Shown: positions 1 through 9,733 of the stretch, one piece after another | Layout: each line of letters opens with the position of its first letter | Position numbering within the stretch: position 1 is the stretch's first letter | DNA from: Crocinitomicaceae bacterium | GTDB lineage: Bacteria; Bacteroidota; Bacteroidia; Flavobacteriales_G; Salibacteraceae | Assembly: GCA_002713215.1 (NCBI GenBank) | Contig: PAVO01000007.1 | Coordinates: forward strand, 186,001-250,000 | DNA: 64,000 nt | Direction: 5' to 3' | Notes under the pieces: model-generated | The model's input: the letters and a program-made list of their open reading frames with translations, nothing else | The model's database searches: none | What the model was told of the DNA's origin: nothing | Translations under genes and position numbers: made by a program

Positions 1-779
1 TGACCAGCCAAACGAAGTTTATCCAACGAGGTTCGAAGCAGCTCATAAAGCATATAACCACCAGCGACACCACCACCCTTTCGAACTGATAAGTGGAATG
101 CACCCGCAGAAAATGGTGACACTAACCAGCTTCTATCCATGCTTTCTTCTACACGAACATCTGGCTCTGGTTTATGGTGATCACAGATAATGAGGTTGGC
201 ATTTGGAAACGTTGCTAAAAACTTAGCTTGCGTCTCGCGCTGGTTGGTACCTAAGTCAGCAACCAAAACGGTGAATTCATCTTCAAAACTAATACCGCGT
301 TCTTCGGCCCATAATTCAATCTGAGCAACACTAAAACCGTGGTTTGATGGGTCGTAATCACGTGACTGGACGCTCACAGGATGCTTCTCACCTTCCTGAA
401 GATCCATTACACGTTTCGCTTCCATGCCGATAGCCTGAGCTAAAGAACCATCGTTATCAACGTCTGAAATTAGAAGGATTGGGTGTCGTTCGTTGATTGC
501 ATAGGCCAACTGATTCGATGCTGGCTCAAGAGTCTCAATTTTTCTGACTTCTTTTTCTGGTGCCAAGTCGATAGAATCATCCACTCGTTCCAGCATTACA
601 TCACGGGCCAACTTCAGATCGTTCTGAAACACATCTGAAAATGCCTTCTCAAACATGGAAAGCGGCAAGCCTCGCATTACCCGTTGCTCTTTTAGTGTTA
701 CTAAACTAGGGCAAGCAAGCGTCACCGCCGCTCTAAATTTTTTGACTAATTCTTCTTTAGCCGGATCGTTGATTTCCAT
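1..779 (-). CDS. DHH-family phosphoesterase (RecJ-like), 3' end outside window
   Basis: The first 259 codons of a gene read on the minus strand; the C-terminus lies beyond base 1. The start ATG at 779 follows an AAAGGA ribosome-binding site. Two DHH-superfamily motifs are visible: DVDNDG at residues about 106-111 and DHH at about 200-202, with VADLGTN between them, as expected for metal-dependent phosphoesterases such as RecJ-type exonucleases. The N-terminal 90 residues are not recognisable. A second, complete DHH protein lies at 17721-19616, and the two are only distantly alike. A role in DNA end processing on this replicon is plausible, but nucleotide phosphodiesterase or another DHH activity cannot be excluded from this fragment. 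Confidence 0.8.
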   Translation of the reverse strand, partial: MEINDPAKEELVKKFRAAVTLACPSLVTLKEQRVMRGLPLSMFEKAFSDVFQNDLKLARDVMLERVDDSIDLAPEKEVRKIETLEPASNQLAYAINERHPILLISDVDNDGSLAQAIGMEAKRVMDLQEGEKHPVSVQSRDYDPSNHGFSVAQIELWAEERGISFEDEFTVLVADLGTNQRETQAKFLATFPNANLIICDHHKPEPDVRVEESMDRSWLVSPFSAGAFHLSVRKGGGVAGGYMLYELLRTSLDKLRLAG

Positions 780-812
780 GTTCAGTCCTTTGATATAATA
801 TCCATTAGACTG

Positions 813-839
813 ATTGTATCACAACATCATAAATGTTGT
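813..839 (-). promoter_or_regulatory. Extended -10 promoter with palindromic operator
   Basis: Minus-strand TGATACAAT (821-813) looks like an extended -10 for the DHH gene starting at 779. Immediately upstream is the palindrome ACAACATCATAAATGTTGT (821-839): 7-bp arms ACAACAT/ATGTTGT around a 5-base spacer, covering the -10/-35 spacer. Almost the same site, in opposite orientation, lies at 24237-24255. A shared repressor site is inferred. Confidence 0.5.
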
Positions 840-855
840 TATTGATGTTTCCTTA

Positions 856-3336
856 TTACTTGAATAAACCTGAGATAAAGGAAGGAGACGATGCAAGTGC
901 ATTACCGACCCCCGGCATCACATTATCCCTCAGTCGAGACAGCATATTTTCAAACGCTGAATTGTCTGGTGTAACTGCTAAACCGAAATGTTGAGCCATC
1001 CCTTGAGGCAGCTTCTCCAATAGCTTGCTGCACTCTCTGGCCTCCAAGTACAGTATAATAACAATGAAGATATCAAAGATTGTTCGATACACCATTGACT
1101 CAATACTGTGGACTGCATCACCCAGACCTGTTGCATAGGCCAATGCGCCAACGATTAGGACGTTTACAGCGAATAAAAATGAAAAACTGACAAACGATAG
1201 AATAATTGCTATCACAACGAATAAGAAGTACAGAGACAACCCCATCATTCTATGAAATGCCAATTTCAGATCAGATTGAAACATTCCCTGGCTCATTGCG
1301 CTAAGTGGCGAGAAAGCCAAAACGAGCTGAAGTCCCATCAGTTCTTTTAACATGTCGTAAAGCCAGCTAAATAAAATAGAAACCAGCTTCAAGACAAACA
1401 CTAGTGGGATGAAGAAAGATAACGTCAATCCAATGATCAGATACAAAAGAGATACTTCCGCATACACATCAGCCAACATCAGCCTAGATTTACCGTAAAT
1501 AATCTGAAACTTTTTAGCTATTCTCTCAAGGCCAGTCGATGTTATATATCCAATAACGCTGTGGAAAATCAAATCCACCCCGGTTCTTGACATATACGTG
1601 AACGGGTTCAGTGTGCTTGCTGAACAATCCGCTTGAGAAACCCAGCAGTCGATTTGGTCCCAGTAAAGACCAACCGATGGCAAAATGAAGAAGTTGTTTG
1701 CACCATCATCTCGCAACTTTTTGGGGAAAAATATTTCGTTAAAATCACTGTAATTTAATGCACCAGTGATTATTGTCGAAGTTGGGATCGTACCCGTCAC
1801 AGAATACGCCGTGCTTAAGTAATCTATCACTTCTTGGTTTTCAGCATCATCATCAATGCTACCAAAATAAAGACCACCAGCCATCCAAGCCCCTCGTCTA
1901 ATGCGACCAACAGTGCGATCTACATCATCTTCCCCAGCTTCAATATCACCACCCGCCTTTTTCTCAAAGGTGTTTTTTGCCAATTGAAATACAGCCTGAG
2001 TATCAGCAAGAACTGCTGCTATCAAATTTGTTTGGCTTTTCATGACATCCTTACGCATCTGCTTGGCGCTACTTGAGCTCAAAGGTAAAGATTGTCTTGC
2101 CAAATATTCAACTTGCGTTTTGGGCTCGGTAAGCCAAACGTAATTATATGCATCTTGATTTATTACAGGGGTCATGCATAAGTCAGACGACATCTCCGTT
2201 CCCGGTTCAGTCTTGAAGATTGATTTTCTACACACGAATTCATTAATGTTTAAAGCAATACTTCGGGCCGCATTTTGAACGGATGATTTAAGGAAAATCC
2301 CTTTCAATAGGTTTAACTGTTCATCAAATTTACCATCTTCAGTATTGCTAAATATAAGCCGCGCAGAACCACACTCTGATATTTCACTCATACCAAGTGT
2401 CTTCATATAATCAGCGTTATTGATCGCACATCGCTCAGTTTGGGCCAGTGAAGGTAAAGTAACCTCTATTGACGGTGTCACTCCATCGTTTACCAATTTC
2501 CCGAAAATATCGCTATCAGGTGCAACTGTCGGTGATGTTAAACAGCTATATAACGGATCAGCGATGAGTGTATCCTTGTCTGAAATTCCTGCTGCACTGA
2601 TAAGCTCTTTTATCATCGATTCTCTGCGCTGAATATCACATTGGTAATTCATTACCGTACTTTCAAAGTTCCCCTCAATAACAGGGGTGGCTTCTTCTGC
2701 GATCAGTGACACGTTTTCGCCAAAAAATGCACCAAGGAATAATAATGTGATGGCATATTTTGTTAGAAAAAGAACGCCGGCAACAATGGAGATAATGATA
2801 AATTGCGCAGTAGACATCCACCCAACGACAGGAATGATGAGGATCCCAGAAATCCCCATGACAGAACCATGGTGACCAAGCCATTGTTTGAATTCGACCT
2901 TATCGTCACCTTTACCCCACTTTAAAAATTGCGAACCAACAATTGCAAATGCCAAAAATGCAAAAATATAGGTAAATGCCCAGTTGGCCGCATCGAGAAT
3001 CGCGTGTAGTGGACCGAACATAGTGAAGATGCTGTCATTTTCTTCAAAACCATGGTCTCTACCTGTGATGCCTTGCACCACCTCTAAGGCTGAGTAAAAC
3101 GGTTTCCCCATCGTCATCGCAAGCACTTGCACGGACAAATCATCAGACATATATGTCTCTTGGCAAGTTTTAAGCACATCGGAATTCTGACCTTTTTCGA
3201 AATCCTCGATAGACATATTCGTCAGAGCAGCTTTACAGGCATCAACACGCGCCAGGGCCTCACCCTCACTTGCTGCTAATGCGTTACCCGATAGTAGGAA
3301 AAACAGGAGCGCTGATAAAATCCATTTATAATTCAT
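856..3336 (-). CDS. DotA/TraY-like polytopic membrane protein (third of three)
   Basis: 826 residues with a signal peptide (about 1-21, ending ALA), a cluster of hydrophobic segments at about 105-210, a large cysteine-containing presumably periplasmic region at about 220-600, and a second membrane cluster at about 620-780. This layout is that of DotA/TraY-family proteins, inner-membrane parts of type IVB secretion and IncI-type conjugation systems. It is the last gene of a tight cluster: one base separates it from the gene ending at 3338. No enzyme motif is visible. The assignment rests on architecture and on the tandem arrangement with two similar genes, so it is tentative; a plasmid-specific membrane complex of another kind is the alternative. 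Confidence 0.55.
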   Translation of the reverse strand: MNYKWILSALLFFLLSGNALAASEGEALARVDACKAALTNMSIEDFEKGQNSDVLKTCQETYMSDDLSVQVLAMTMGKPFYSALEVVQGITGRDHGFEENDSIFTMFGPLHAILDAANWAFTYIFAFLAFAIVGSQFLKWGKGDDKVEFKQWLGHHGSVMGISGILIIPVVGWMSTAQFIIISIVAGVLFLTKYAITLLFLGAFFGENVSLIAEEATPVIEGNFESTVMNYQCDIQRRESMIKELISAAGISDKDTLIADPLYSCLTSPTVAPDSDIFGKLVNDGVTPSIEVTLPSLAQTERCAINNADYMKTLGMSEISECGSARLIFSNTEDGKFDEQLNLLKGIFLKSSVQNAARSIALNINEFVCRKSIFKTEPGTEMSSDLCMTPVINQDAYNYVWLTEPKTQVEYLARQSLPLSSSSAKQMRKDVMKSQTNLIAAVLADTQAVFQLAKNTFEKKAGGDIEAGEDDVDRTVGRIRRGAWMAGGLYFGSIDDDAENQEVIDYLSTAYSVTGTIPTSTIITGALNYSDFNEIFFPKKLRDDGANNFFILPSVGLYWDQIDCWVSQADCSASTLNPFTYMSRTGVDLIFHSVIGYITSTGLERIAKKFQIIYGKSRLMLADVYAEVSLLYLIIGLTLSFFIPLVFVLKLVSILFSWLYDMLKELMGLQLVLAFSPLSAMSQGMFQSDLKLAFHRMMGLSLYFLFVVIAIILSFVSFSFLFAVNVLIVGALAYATGLGDAVHSIESMVYRTIFDIFIVIILYLEARECSKLLEKLPQGMAQHFGLAVTPDNSAFENMLSRLRDNVMPGVGNALASSPSFISGLFK

Positions 3337-3337
3337 A

Positions 3338-6112
3338 TTAACGCCCCATCAATCTCATAACGCTTCTTGTTTCTGACATGCCGAACGCTTTGCGATCACC
3401 AAACGGTGAGTTCGTCATTCTTCCCAGCATCCAATCAACTGCGAAGTCATAAAATGACTCGATAATTGTCATAATCATGTTGAAAACAACGAAGATGACG
3501 CCAAAAGGAAGAGCAATCATCATCACTGCTTCGATCAGCTGCTGAATATATGAGCTTGAGTTAAAAATCGTCTCAAACTTCATATGACGCAAGACGTGTG
3601 AAATGACGACATTTGACATCAGCCATGCCAGGACAACACCAATCATGGTCAGAGGTAACTTAAGCAGGACAGCAATCCAGTCTGCCCAAAGCGAATCCGT
3701 CTTCTCATTCAGTATTTCTGCATCATCATCAAAAATAGCATCCACACCTTTGAACCCGGTCATTAGGATGGTTCTCATCAGCAGATAAATAAAGCCAGCA
3801 ACAGCAGCAAGCACCATTACATAAGGGAAGAATGGTATTACGTACGCGAAAAGGGCCCCGAAAATCAGCATGAACATCAGTATATTGTCGAAGACCTTGT
3901 AAACGATATCCCCCGACTCTGCGAGCATATACAACATGGCATAAACGGTTTGACTAAAAGCTGAATACTTGGCTAAATCACTTTTCGATAAATAACCAAA
4001 TTCATCAGTTACAGCAAACCCGCCACCTAACAGCTCATCAACTAGCGTCTCCGAAGCTGCTGCACCGGCGACTACCGCAATAACTCTCATCACGCCATTG
4101 ATAACCGATTTGCCACCTATTGACCCAATTTCACTATCAGGCTTGGTTGACTTAATTGCGTTACCGGCAACAAGAATTGTTTTCCCTGCAATAGCCAATT
4201 TCAGCATGTTGCTACCAAATGCATTAAACTCTTGAGGGATATTTCCACAAACGTATCCATCGTAGACTTGAAGAGGGTTTCTAACGCAAGTCATTAACCT
4301 CTCCATCTGAAGCCAAGATGCGACGCTAGAAAGCTGTTCTGGTTCACGTGCCAACAACTTGATGTTATTTCCATTTTCAATTGCACCCTGTAACGAAGAA
4401 AGGATTTCACTTCCTTCGTAATTATGGTCTGAACGCAATGCAGGTATGGTTACCTGAACAGATGAAACGACATCACCGTCAAGCCCTTTATCTTCTATGG
4501 CTTCACGCGAAAAGGTAAACTGCGTTTGGTTGAATATCCACTTAGAAAGCTGACTCGGCATCGGGTTGGTAAAAAGATTGAACATATAGAGACCAGACAG
4601 CATCGAGCCGCGCTCCATAATTTGATAATCACGTAGCCTTCTGTCATAAATGCTAATGGCATTAGAACACGCATACATACCACCGGAAGCTAGTGAATTC
4701 GATGCGCAAATGCTGGATAAACACGTTTCCAGTGACATCGCATCAATATTCTCACTTGAATACTGATCTCTTCCAATGGTATAGAGGCCAACAAATGTTT
4801 CTCCCATACCTTGTCGCTGAGCAAGTGTAGACTGATCCATGCAAAGGGGTAGCTGGTTGTCTTTGAGCGTACCGCTTTGCAAGAATGCATCCACTGGCCC
4901 AAAAACATCAGGGTAAAGCAACTTCTGAGTCACTGTTTTGGATATGCATCTTCCGGTAAGTAAATGGTATAACTCGCGGTCTTTCTTGTTGATCTTTGCG
5001 TGAGGGAAATTCCACAATGCTAAATCATCACAATTCGCAGCCCAGGAATCCAATTCAACATTACTCATATCGAGCGACGTCCATGGTTTCATCACCATGT
5101 CTTCTGGAAGAAGTTCTCCTTCCACTTCACCATTTTGCGGCAGTGTAAGCACTTCACTGTTTTTATATGCCTGTTGAGTAACAGCTTGAACAATTTCGGT
5201 AAAGACCTGTTTCTGAGCAGCTTCAAACAGGCCATCTTCTAAATCAGCCTCAGGAACGATTTCTTTAATACGCTTAATTCGGTCATCATTTTTTAAATCA
5301 TATCCGAAGCTCATTGACAAATGACATGAACCTTCTGATAGCGCCCCAAAGACACGCCCATCCTCGGTTTTTCTTAGCACTAAATTTCTCGTACTGGCAC
5401 CGGTACTTTGTCTTGTGTGGTCTAAGCGAATGCACGAGTAAAATTCATTTAGCGCCGTACCTGAATCCCATTTTTTGTCAGAATTTGGAATTTTAACGGT
5501 GCTTAAGCCCTGGTTCTGAGACATGATAAGCTCAGATAGGCCTTCATCACTTAACGCATGACTCTTACCGAGCAAGTCGAATAGGAAAATATTGTATAGG
5601 CTCGTAACCCCTCCTAGAGCATCATTCCCGTCTGCATTTTGAAACGTCTTCAATGGGACAGGTGTTAAAACAATAGCCCCGAAAAAAAGCATTTTTAAAT
5701 AAAACCCTCTTCTATCACCAGGGCGATCTTCTTGGCTTTCAGCACTTTTTTTCATCCATGCTCTTTCAAGCATATGCATGCCAAGTCGTAACAGAAAATA
5801 GGCCAGCGTCAGACCCCAAATCGTAGTCAATCCGAGCCTGATGTAATGACTCATCTGACTATTAAAAGGCTCCGACATGAGTGTTAACTCCGTATCAGAG
5901 AGTGCCTTTACAGCCTCTATGTCATCTTTTTCATCCAAGTAATAGAGCAACATGTCACGGCCGAAAAACGCGTAGACGAACTGATGAGATACGTTTCTCA
6001 TTAAGGTCTCTGCACGAGTTACCCGATCCTCTTCACCGGGATCAGCGGCAAACGCTGACGTTGGCAGCAAGACAGCAATAAAGAGAGCAATGATAAAATT
6101 ACGCCAATTCAT
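3338..6112 (-). CDS. DotA/TraY-like polytopic membrane protein (second of three)
   Basis: 924 residues. Signal peptide at about 1-22 (ending AFA), a membrane segment near 90-110, another near 140-155, a long soluble region, then a C-terminal membrane block from about 720 to 900 containing the proline-rich stretch AYVIPFFPYVMVLAAVAGF, which resembles the conserved membrane core of DotA/TraY proteins. The region between is rich in cysteines (for example CLSSICAS), which fits a disulphide-bonded periplasmic domain. It lies between two genes of the same architecture with 1-base gaps, so the three are surely cotranscribed. Function in a transfer or secretion channel is inferred; no ATPase or relaxase is seen in this window. 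Confidence 0.55.
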   Translation of the reverse strand: MNWRNFIIALFIAVLLPTSAFAADPGEEDRVTRAETLMRNVSHQFVYAFFGRDMLLYYLDEKDDIEAVKALSDTELTLMSEPFNSQMSHYIRLGLTTIWGLTLAYFLLRLGMHMLERAWMKKSAESQEDRPGDRRGFYLKMLFFGAIVLTPVPLKTFQNADGNDALGGVTSLYNIFLFDLLGKSHALSDEGLSELIMSQNQGLSTVKIPNSDKKWDSGTALNEFYSCIRLDHTRQSTGASTRNLVLRKTEDGRVFGALSEGSCHLSMSFGYDLKNDDRIKRIKEIVPEADLEDGLFEAAQKQVFTEIVQAVTQQAYKNSEVLTLPQNGEVEGELLPEDMVMKPWTSLDMSNVELDSWAANCDDLALWNFPHAKINKKDRELYHLLTGRCISKTVTQKLLYPDVFGPVDAFLQSGTLKDNQLPLCMDQSTLAQRQGMGETFVGLYTIGRDQYSSENIDAMSLETCLSSICASNSLASGGMYACSNAISIYDRRLRDYQIMERGSMLSGLYMFNLFTNPMPSQLSKWIFNQTQFTFSREAIEDKGLDGDVVSSVQVTIPALRSDHNYEGSEILSSLQGAIENGNNIKLLAREPEQLSSVASWLQMERLMTCVRNPLQVYDGYVCGNIPQEFNAFGSNMLKLAIAGKTILVAGNAIKSTKPDSEIGSIGGKSVINGVMRVIAVVAGAAASETLVDELLGGGFAVTDEFGYLSKSDLAKYSAFSQTVYAMLYMLAESGDIVYKVFDNILMFMLIFGALFAYVIPFFPYVMVLAAVAGFIYLLMRTILMTGFKGVDAIFDDDAEILNEKTDSLWADWIAVLLKLPLTMIGVVLAWLMSNVVISHVLRHMKFETIFNSSSYIQQLIEAVMMIALPFGVIFVVFNMIMTIIESFYDFAVDWMLGRMTNSPFGDRKAFGMSETRSVMRLMGR

Positions 6113-6113
6113 C

Positions 6114-9100
6114 CTACATACCTGCCTTCTTTAAAGAGTTCGTCAAATCATCAACTGCCTGTTTACTTGCGTTGTAGCGTTGTTCCATCTTGTTTCGTAC
6201 CGGGTCCTTCGCAAGAGACAAATTCATTTTAGTAAGCAGTTGCTGACCTTTTTGGTACATCACTGTCTGCAAGAACATCCCCATTTTGTTTTGCTCGTTA
6301 ATGCCGCTAATACCTAGCTTTTCAAAAAGTTCTGACTGCATCTGATCCATTATTTTGTATGAGAAGCTCAAACCAACGAAGTACACATAAGCAATAAGCA
6401 TCCATGCAAAGAATGGATCGAGTATGTAACGCATGCCCATGCCGCCCTGACCATCAAGGGGAAGAAGGTTCATCCACGACATCGTTCCGCCAACTACAAA
6501 CGCCACTACATAGAAGAAATACCAGGCGTAAATCACTGAAAGCAGGGATAGTGATGGCTTAAGCATGATTTCCAAACCGAAGTGGAAGCCGGCATCTCTG
6601 ATTATCTGGCGTTTCTCTTTAAAGCGAACCCAATACATGGCCCAAAGCAATATTGAGAACGACGCCATCAATACAACCATGATCCAACTGATAAACTTCA
6701 TGTAGAGGTAAAGCATCGGTAATAGTGGCAGCAAATACGCCAGTAGAGCGCCCACAATCCAGTAAAGTGCAATTAGCGTGGCGAATGTACTAAACATGTA
6801 ATCCGAAGCGATACCGAGCGTGTCAGCGACTTTGAAGATAATATTGTTCCCATCCGTCGCATTACCTCCCGCCTTTTCACCAATGGCTCCGCTAAAAAAG
6901 TCTTTTTTGAAAAGGACCGTTGAAGATATTAACTTCGCTGTAATTGCGATTGAGTAAAAATCCACAGCAGCTGACACCATGTCATAACCAAATTGATTTA
7001 ATTCAATTATCGGATCTGTTATTGGGAAAGGACATTTCTCCGGATCCGTCATGCAGTCCTCTGGATTTTTCTCTTTTCCGGCAATGCTAATACCCATGCG
7101 GTTAAGGTTCTTAACTGGGTCTAACGCAAAATCAATGACGGTATCAAGACTCATCGCATCATCGCCGTGAAGTTTCGGTTGCCTTAGCATTTGTTCCTGA
7201 CGGGCGATCCAGTGCCCTTTACCGACTATAGGGTCGATAACGCGAGCGTCTCTCTCTACCGCATCAAATAACTCATCACCTGAAATGAAGTCAGGAAACG
7301 AATCCTCTAACCCTTCTTCGCGCTCTATAGAAAGCCCTACATATTTACTGTCATACTCTGGCGTGGAAAGGTCGTAGTGGTTATTTACCTTAACCAAGCC
7401 ACGTTTGTAGTCCTCGATTTTGCCGTTAGCTAAGAAGAAGTAACTGGCGCCTGCAAGGTAACCTTCCTGACGCATTTTCACCCACCAATTACCAACATCA
7501 ATAGACTGCATCGCTGAACTAAAAGATGCCTCAACAGCACGGCGCTGGCTGGCGTATTTTGACGTAGCATCTTCCCAGTCTTCTTCAAAACGAGCGGCGA
7601 GATCATTGAACTCTGCAATAGTTGCTTCCCTAATTTCGTTAATACCCATTTCGTTACGACCTGAAATCTGTCCGTATAACTTCTTATCACCCCAATTGAC
7701 ACAACGGGCAGTCGAATCTGGTGGAAGATCGCTACGCAACTCAGCCAAGAAATCCAACAACATATTCGCACCATCAAGACCATAAAAACGGTCCATACAC
7801 TGCGCTTCTATCGCGATTTGAGCTAATCCTTGAGCTATATGCTGGTGATGGTAAAGGGAAGACAGGTCTTGCCTACTTTCTCCAAAGTTATTTATCGTTC
7901 CAGGCTCGTCTACAGAAAAGAATGAGTCCACATCCTGACGTCCCCAGAAGCTACCGAACGCTAAAATGTTATTTGCATTCTGATGGTATGCCGCAATAAG
8001 TCGTCGCCAATAAAGCCCTTCTGAATCTTCCTGAACCATCTTGAGCGCTTTAAACTTTCTTAGCTTCTCTACTTCGACAGTATCATTTCGAAGCATCAAG
8101 TCACGTTCTTGGGCCCAGCGAACAATCGCCGACTCAATACTCGTTTTCATTGATGCCCAGCCACGATTTACAACACTCTCAACCTGAGATGCACCAAGTG
8201 TTGGTTTTAGCGTTCCTGAAATGGCATCAATATTTGCAAAAAACTCCTGCTCACCAAGTAACGTAATTAGAGGATTTTTAGAAAACTCTGGTTGTGATAC
8301 TTCAATGCGACCGCAGCCGTATTCAACACTTGTGATAGTGTTTGGTACTTCACACTGCGGGATCATCAATGCCCTATTGCCAAAGTCAATCGATGCCAGG
8401 CCGTAGTGAGCATCTTCACCGTTTAAGCTTACAGGCAGTTCCTTAGCCGATGGCCATGTGAAAGGGCCTGCACCTGCTATTTCTGCGGTGTCATGACTGT
8501 ATATCGACTCTGTGCCAAATAGGCATTTTCGATATTCCTGAAGCGGAATGGGATCTTGATATGCGCTAAGGTTTTTACTAACCAAATAATTGACAGACTC
8601 ATGGCGGCAAACTTCCATCTTAACCAAGTAACGGTAAAGTCCCTCAGATAAGTAGTCGTGTCTATCTACGTAAAATTCGTTAGTTGCACGACTCGTTCTC
8701 GCCTCAGCATCAATTGATGACTCAAATAATTCCTGTTGCGCTGACAAAAATAGGCTAAATATGAAGTTGGCCATAGAGAGCGAAGACACGGCCATACTAA
8801 ATATGATCATGGTACCCAAGAAAAACTCTTTGATTGGCACCAGCATCGCGGTCCCCGCCAACCCACCGACGACCCATGAGCTAGGTGTATCTCTATGCTC
8901 ACCAAGATCGTTCCCAGATATAGGCACTCCACGGATTTTTCTAAAAACAATCGACAGAACAAGAGTGCCGACGTAAACCCCTATAAGGAGAAGGACAAGC
9001 TTGTAAAACAAGTCGAACAAGATAAAAAATACCCTGTCGCCGTAATATTCACCCAACAACTCAGGTTCTTCAGCACCATCACCTTCAGTACCTAAGTTAA

Positions 9101-9332
9101 AAGATGATAAAGACCATAATGGAATTAATTCTTTAAATAGGCTCGGAAACATTTCATGCATGATGCCGAAAGCAATATCTTCTTTACATAAAGTACCGTC
9201 GCCAGGCGTAACTATATCTTCTTCCGCAGCGCAATCTGACTGATTGAAGACATTCGCCGCACCCGAATTATCCGCGTTAGCAGCTGAAGTTAGCGAGAAA
9301 AACAATAAGAACGCCGCTACAAAAAATCTCAT
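6114..9332 (-). CDS. DotA/TraY-like polytopic membrane protein (first of three)
   Basis: 1072 residues, the largest of the three tandem membrane proteins. Signal peptide at about 1-20 (ending ANA), membrane segments at about 95-130 and 150-200, a long soluble domain, then a C-terminal membrane block from about 830 to 1020 with AYLLPLLPMLYLYMKFISW, the stretch most reminiscent of DotA/TraY. The last 50 residues are charged and probably cytoplasmic. The gene overlaps the small upstream gene by four bases (9329-9332), indicating translational coupling. Length is at the upper end for DotA/TraY proteins. A channel or scaffold role in conjugation or secretion is inferred only from architecture. Confidence 0.6.
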   Translation of the reverse strand: MRFFVAAFLLFFSLTSAANADNSGAANVFNQSDCAAEEDIVTPGDGTLCKEDIAFGIMHEMFPSLFKELIPLWSLSSFNLGTEGDGAEEPELLGEYYGDRVFFILFDLFYKLVLLLIGVYVGTLVLSIVFRKIRGVPISGNDLGEHRDTPSSWVVGGLAGTAMLVPIKEFFLGTMIIFSMAVSSLSMANFIFSLFLSAQQELFESSIDAEARTSRATNEFYVDRHDYLSEGLYRYLVKMEVCRHESVNYLVSKNLSAYQDPIPLQEYRKCLFGTESIYSHDTAEIAGAGPFTWPSAKELPVSLNGEDAHYGLASIDFGNRALMIPQCEVPNTITSVEYGCGRIEVSQPEFSKNPLITLLGEQEFFANIDAISGTLKPTLGASQVESVVNRGWASMKTSIESAIVRWAQERDLMLRNDTVEVEKLRKFKALKMVQEDSEGLYWRRLIAAYHQNANNILAFGSFWGRQDVDSFFSVDEPGTINNFGESRQDLSSLYHHQHIAQGLAQIAIEAQCMDRFYGLDGANMLLDFLAELRSDLPPDSTARCVNWGDKKLYGQISGRNEMGINEIREATIAEFNDLAARFEEDWEDATSKYASQRRAVEASFSSAMQSIDVGNWWVKMRQEGYLAGASYFFLANGKIEDYKRGLVKVNNHYDLSTPEYDSKYVGLSIEREEGLEDSFPDFISGDELFDAVERDARVIDPIVGKGHWIARQEQMLRQPKLHGDDAMSLDTVIDFALDPVKNLNRMGISIAGKEKNPEDCMTDPEKCPFPITDPIIELNQFGYDMVSAAVDFYSIAITAKLISSTVLFKKDFFSGAIGEKAGGNATDGNNIIFKVADTLGIASDYMFSTFATLIALYWIVGALLAYLLPLLPMLYLYMKFISWIMVVLMASFSILLWAMYWVRFKEKRQIIRDAGFHFGLEIMLKPSLSLLSVIYAWYFFYVVAFVVGGTMSWMNLLPLDGQGGMGMRYILDPFFAWMLIAYVYFVGLSFSYKIMDQMQSELFEKLGISGINEQNKMGMFLQTVMYQKGQQLLTKMNLSLAKDPVRNKMEQRYNASKQAVDDLTNSLKKAGM

Positions 9333-9670
9333 AGCGCCACCAGATCTTGAAGTTCATTGAGTAATTTCAATTTTGATGCTGGTAAATCTTGCACATGACA
9401 TTGCAACAACAGCGGACAAAATATGTTTTCGTGCTGAGATACAGAGGCTATCTGTAATTCTTTTTTTCGGATGTTTGGATTGCGAAGAAGGTAAGCAGAA
9501 AGTAACCACTTCTCATCAAGGAGAGCAGCCTTTAGCAATGCGCCTCCATTGAGGTCGGCGATGGCATCCCAACTATCAGGGAATTTTTCATCCCATTCTT
9601 GAAGGCGCACTAAACGTTGTTGTTCGAAATCCTCGAACATTAACTGCGCAATGCTGTCTGTGATCTTCAT
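9329..9670 (-). CDS. Small protein of unknown function, leads the DotA-like operon
   Basis: 113 residues, predicted soluble and mostly helical, no signal peptide, with leucine-rich stretches (ALLDEKWLLSAYLL). I do not recognise a family. A strong GGAGG ribosome-binding site precedes the ATG at 9670. The stop overlaps the start of the following 1072-residue membrane protein by four bases, so it is translated as part of that operon. Its position suggests a cytoplasmic accessory or chaperone-like partner of the membrane proteins, but nothing in the sequence proves this. Confidence 0.7.
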   Translation of the reverse strand: MKITDSIAQLMFEDFEQQRLVRLQEWDEKFPDSWDAIADLNGGALLKAALLDEKWLLSAYLLRNPNIRKKELQIASVSQHENIFCPLLLQCHVQDLPASKLKLLNELQDLVAL

Positions 9671-9694
9671 GCCGCCTCCCTGCTGAAATCAAAA

Positions 9695-9713
9695 GCGCCA
9701 CTCCCTGTGGCGC
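9695..9713 (-). terminator. Hairpin with AGGGA loop downstream of the helicase gene
   Basis: Arms GCGCCAC and GTGGCGC around AGGGA form a perfect 7-bp stem followed on the minus strand by TTTT. It ends the helicase transcript (stop at 9734). It also sits at the predicted 5' end of the next transcript, see the promoter at 9718-9726. Confidence 0.6.
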
Positions 9714-9717
9714 ATTC

Positions 9718-9726
9718 ATTGTATCA
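9718..9726 (-). promoter_or_regulatory. Extended -10 promoter for the DotA-like operon
   Basis: Minus-strand TGATACAAT, identical to the element in front of the genes at 779 and 31866. The predicted start point, near 9711, lies inside the hairpin at 9695-9713. Confidence 0.4.
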
Positions 9727-9733
9727 CAAAACT

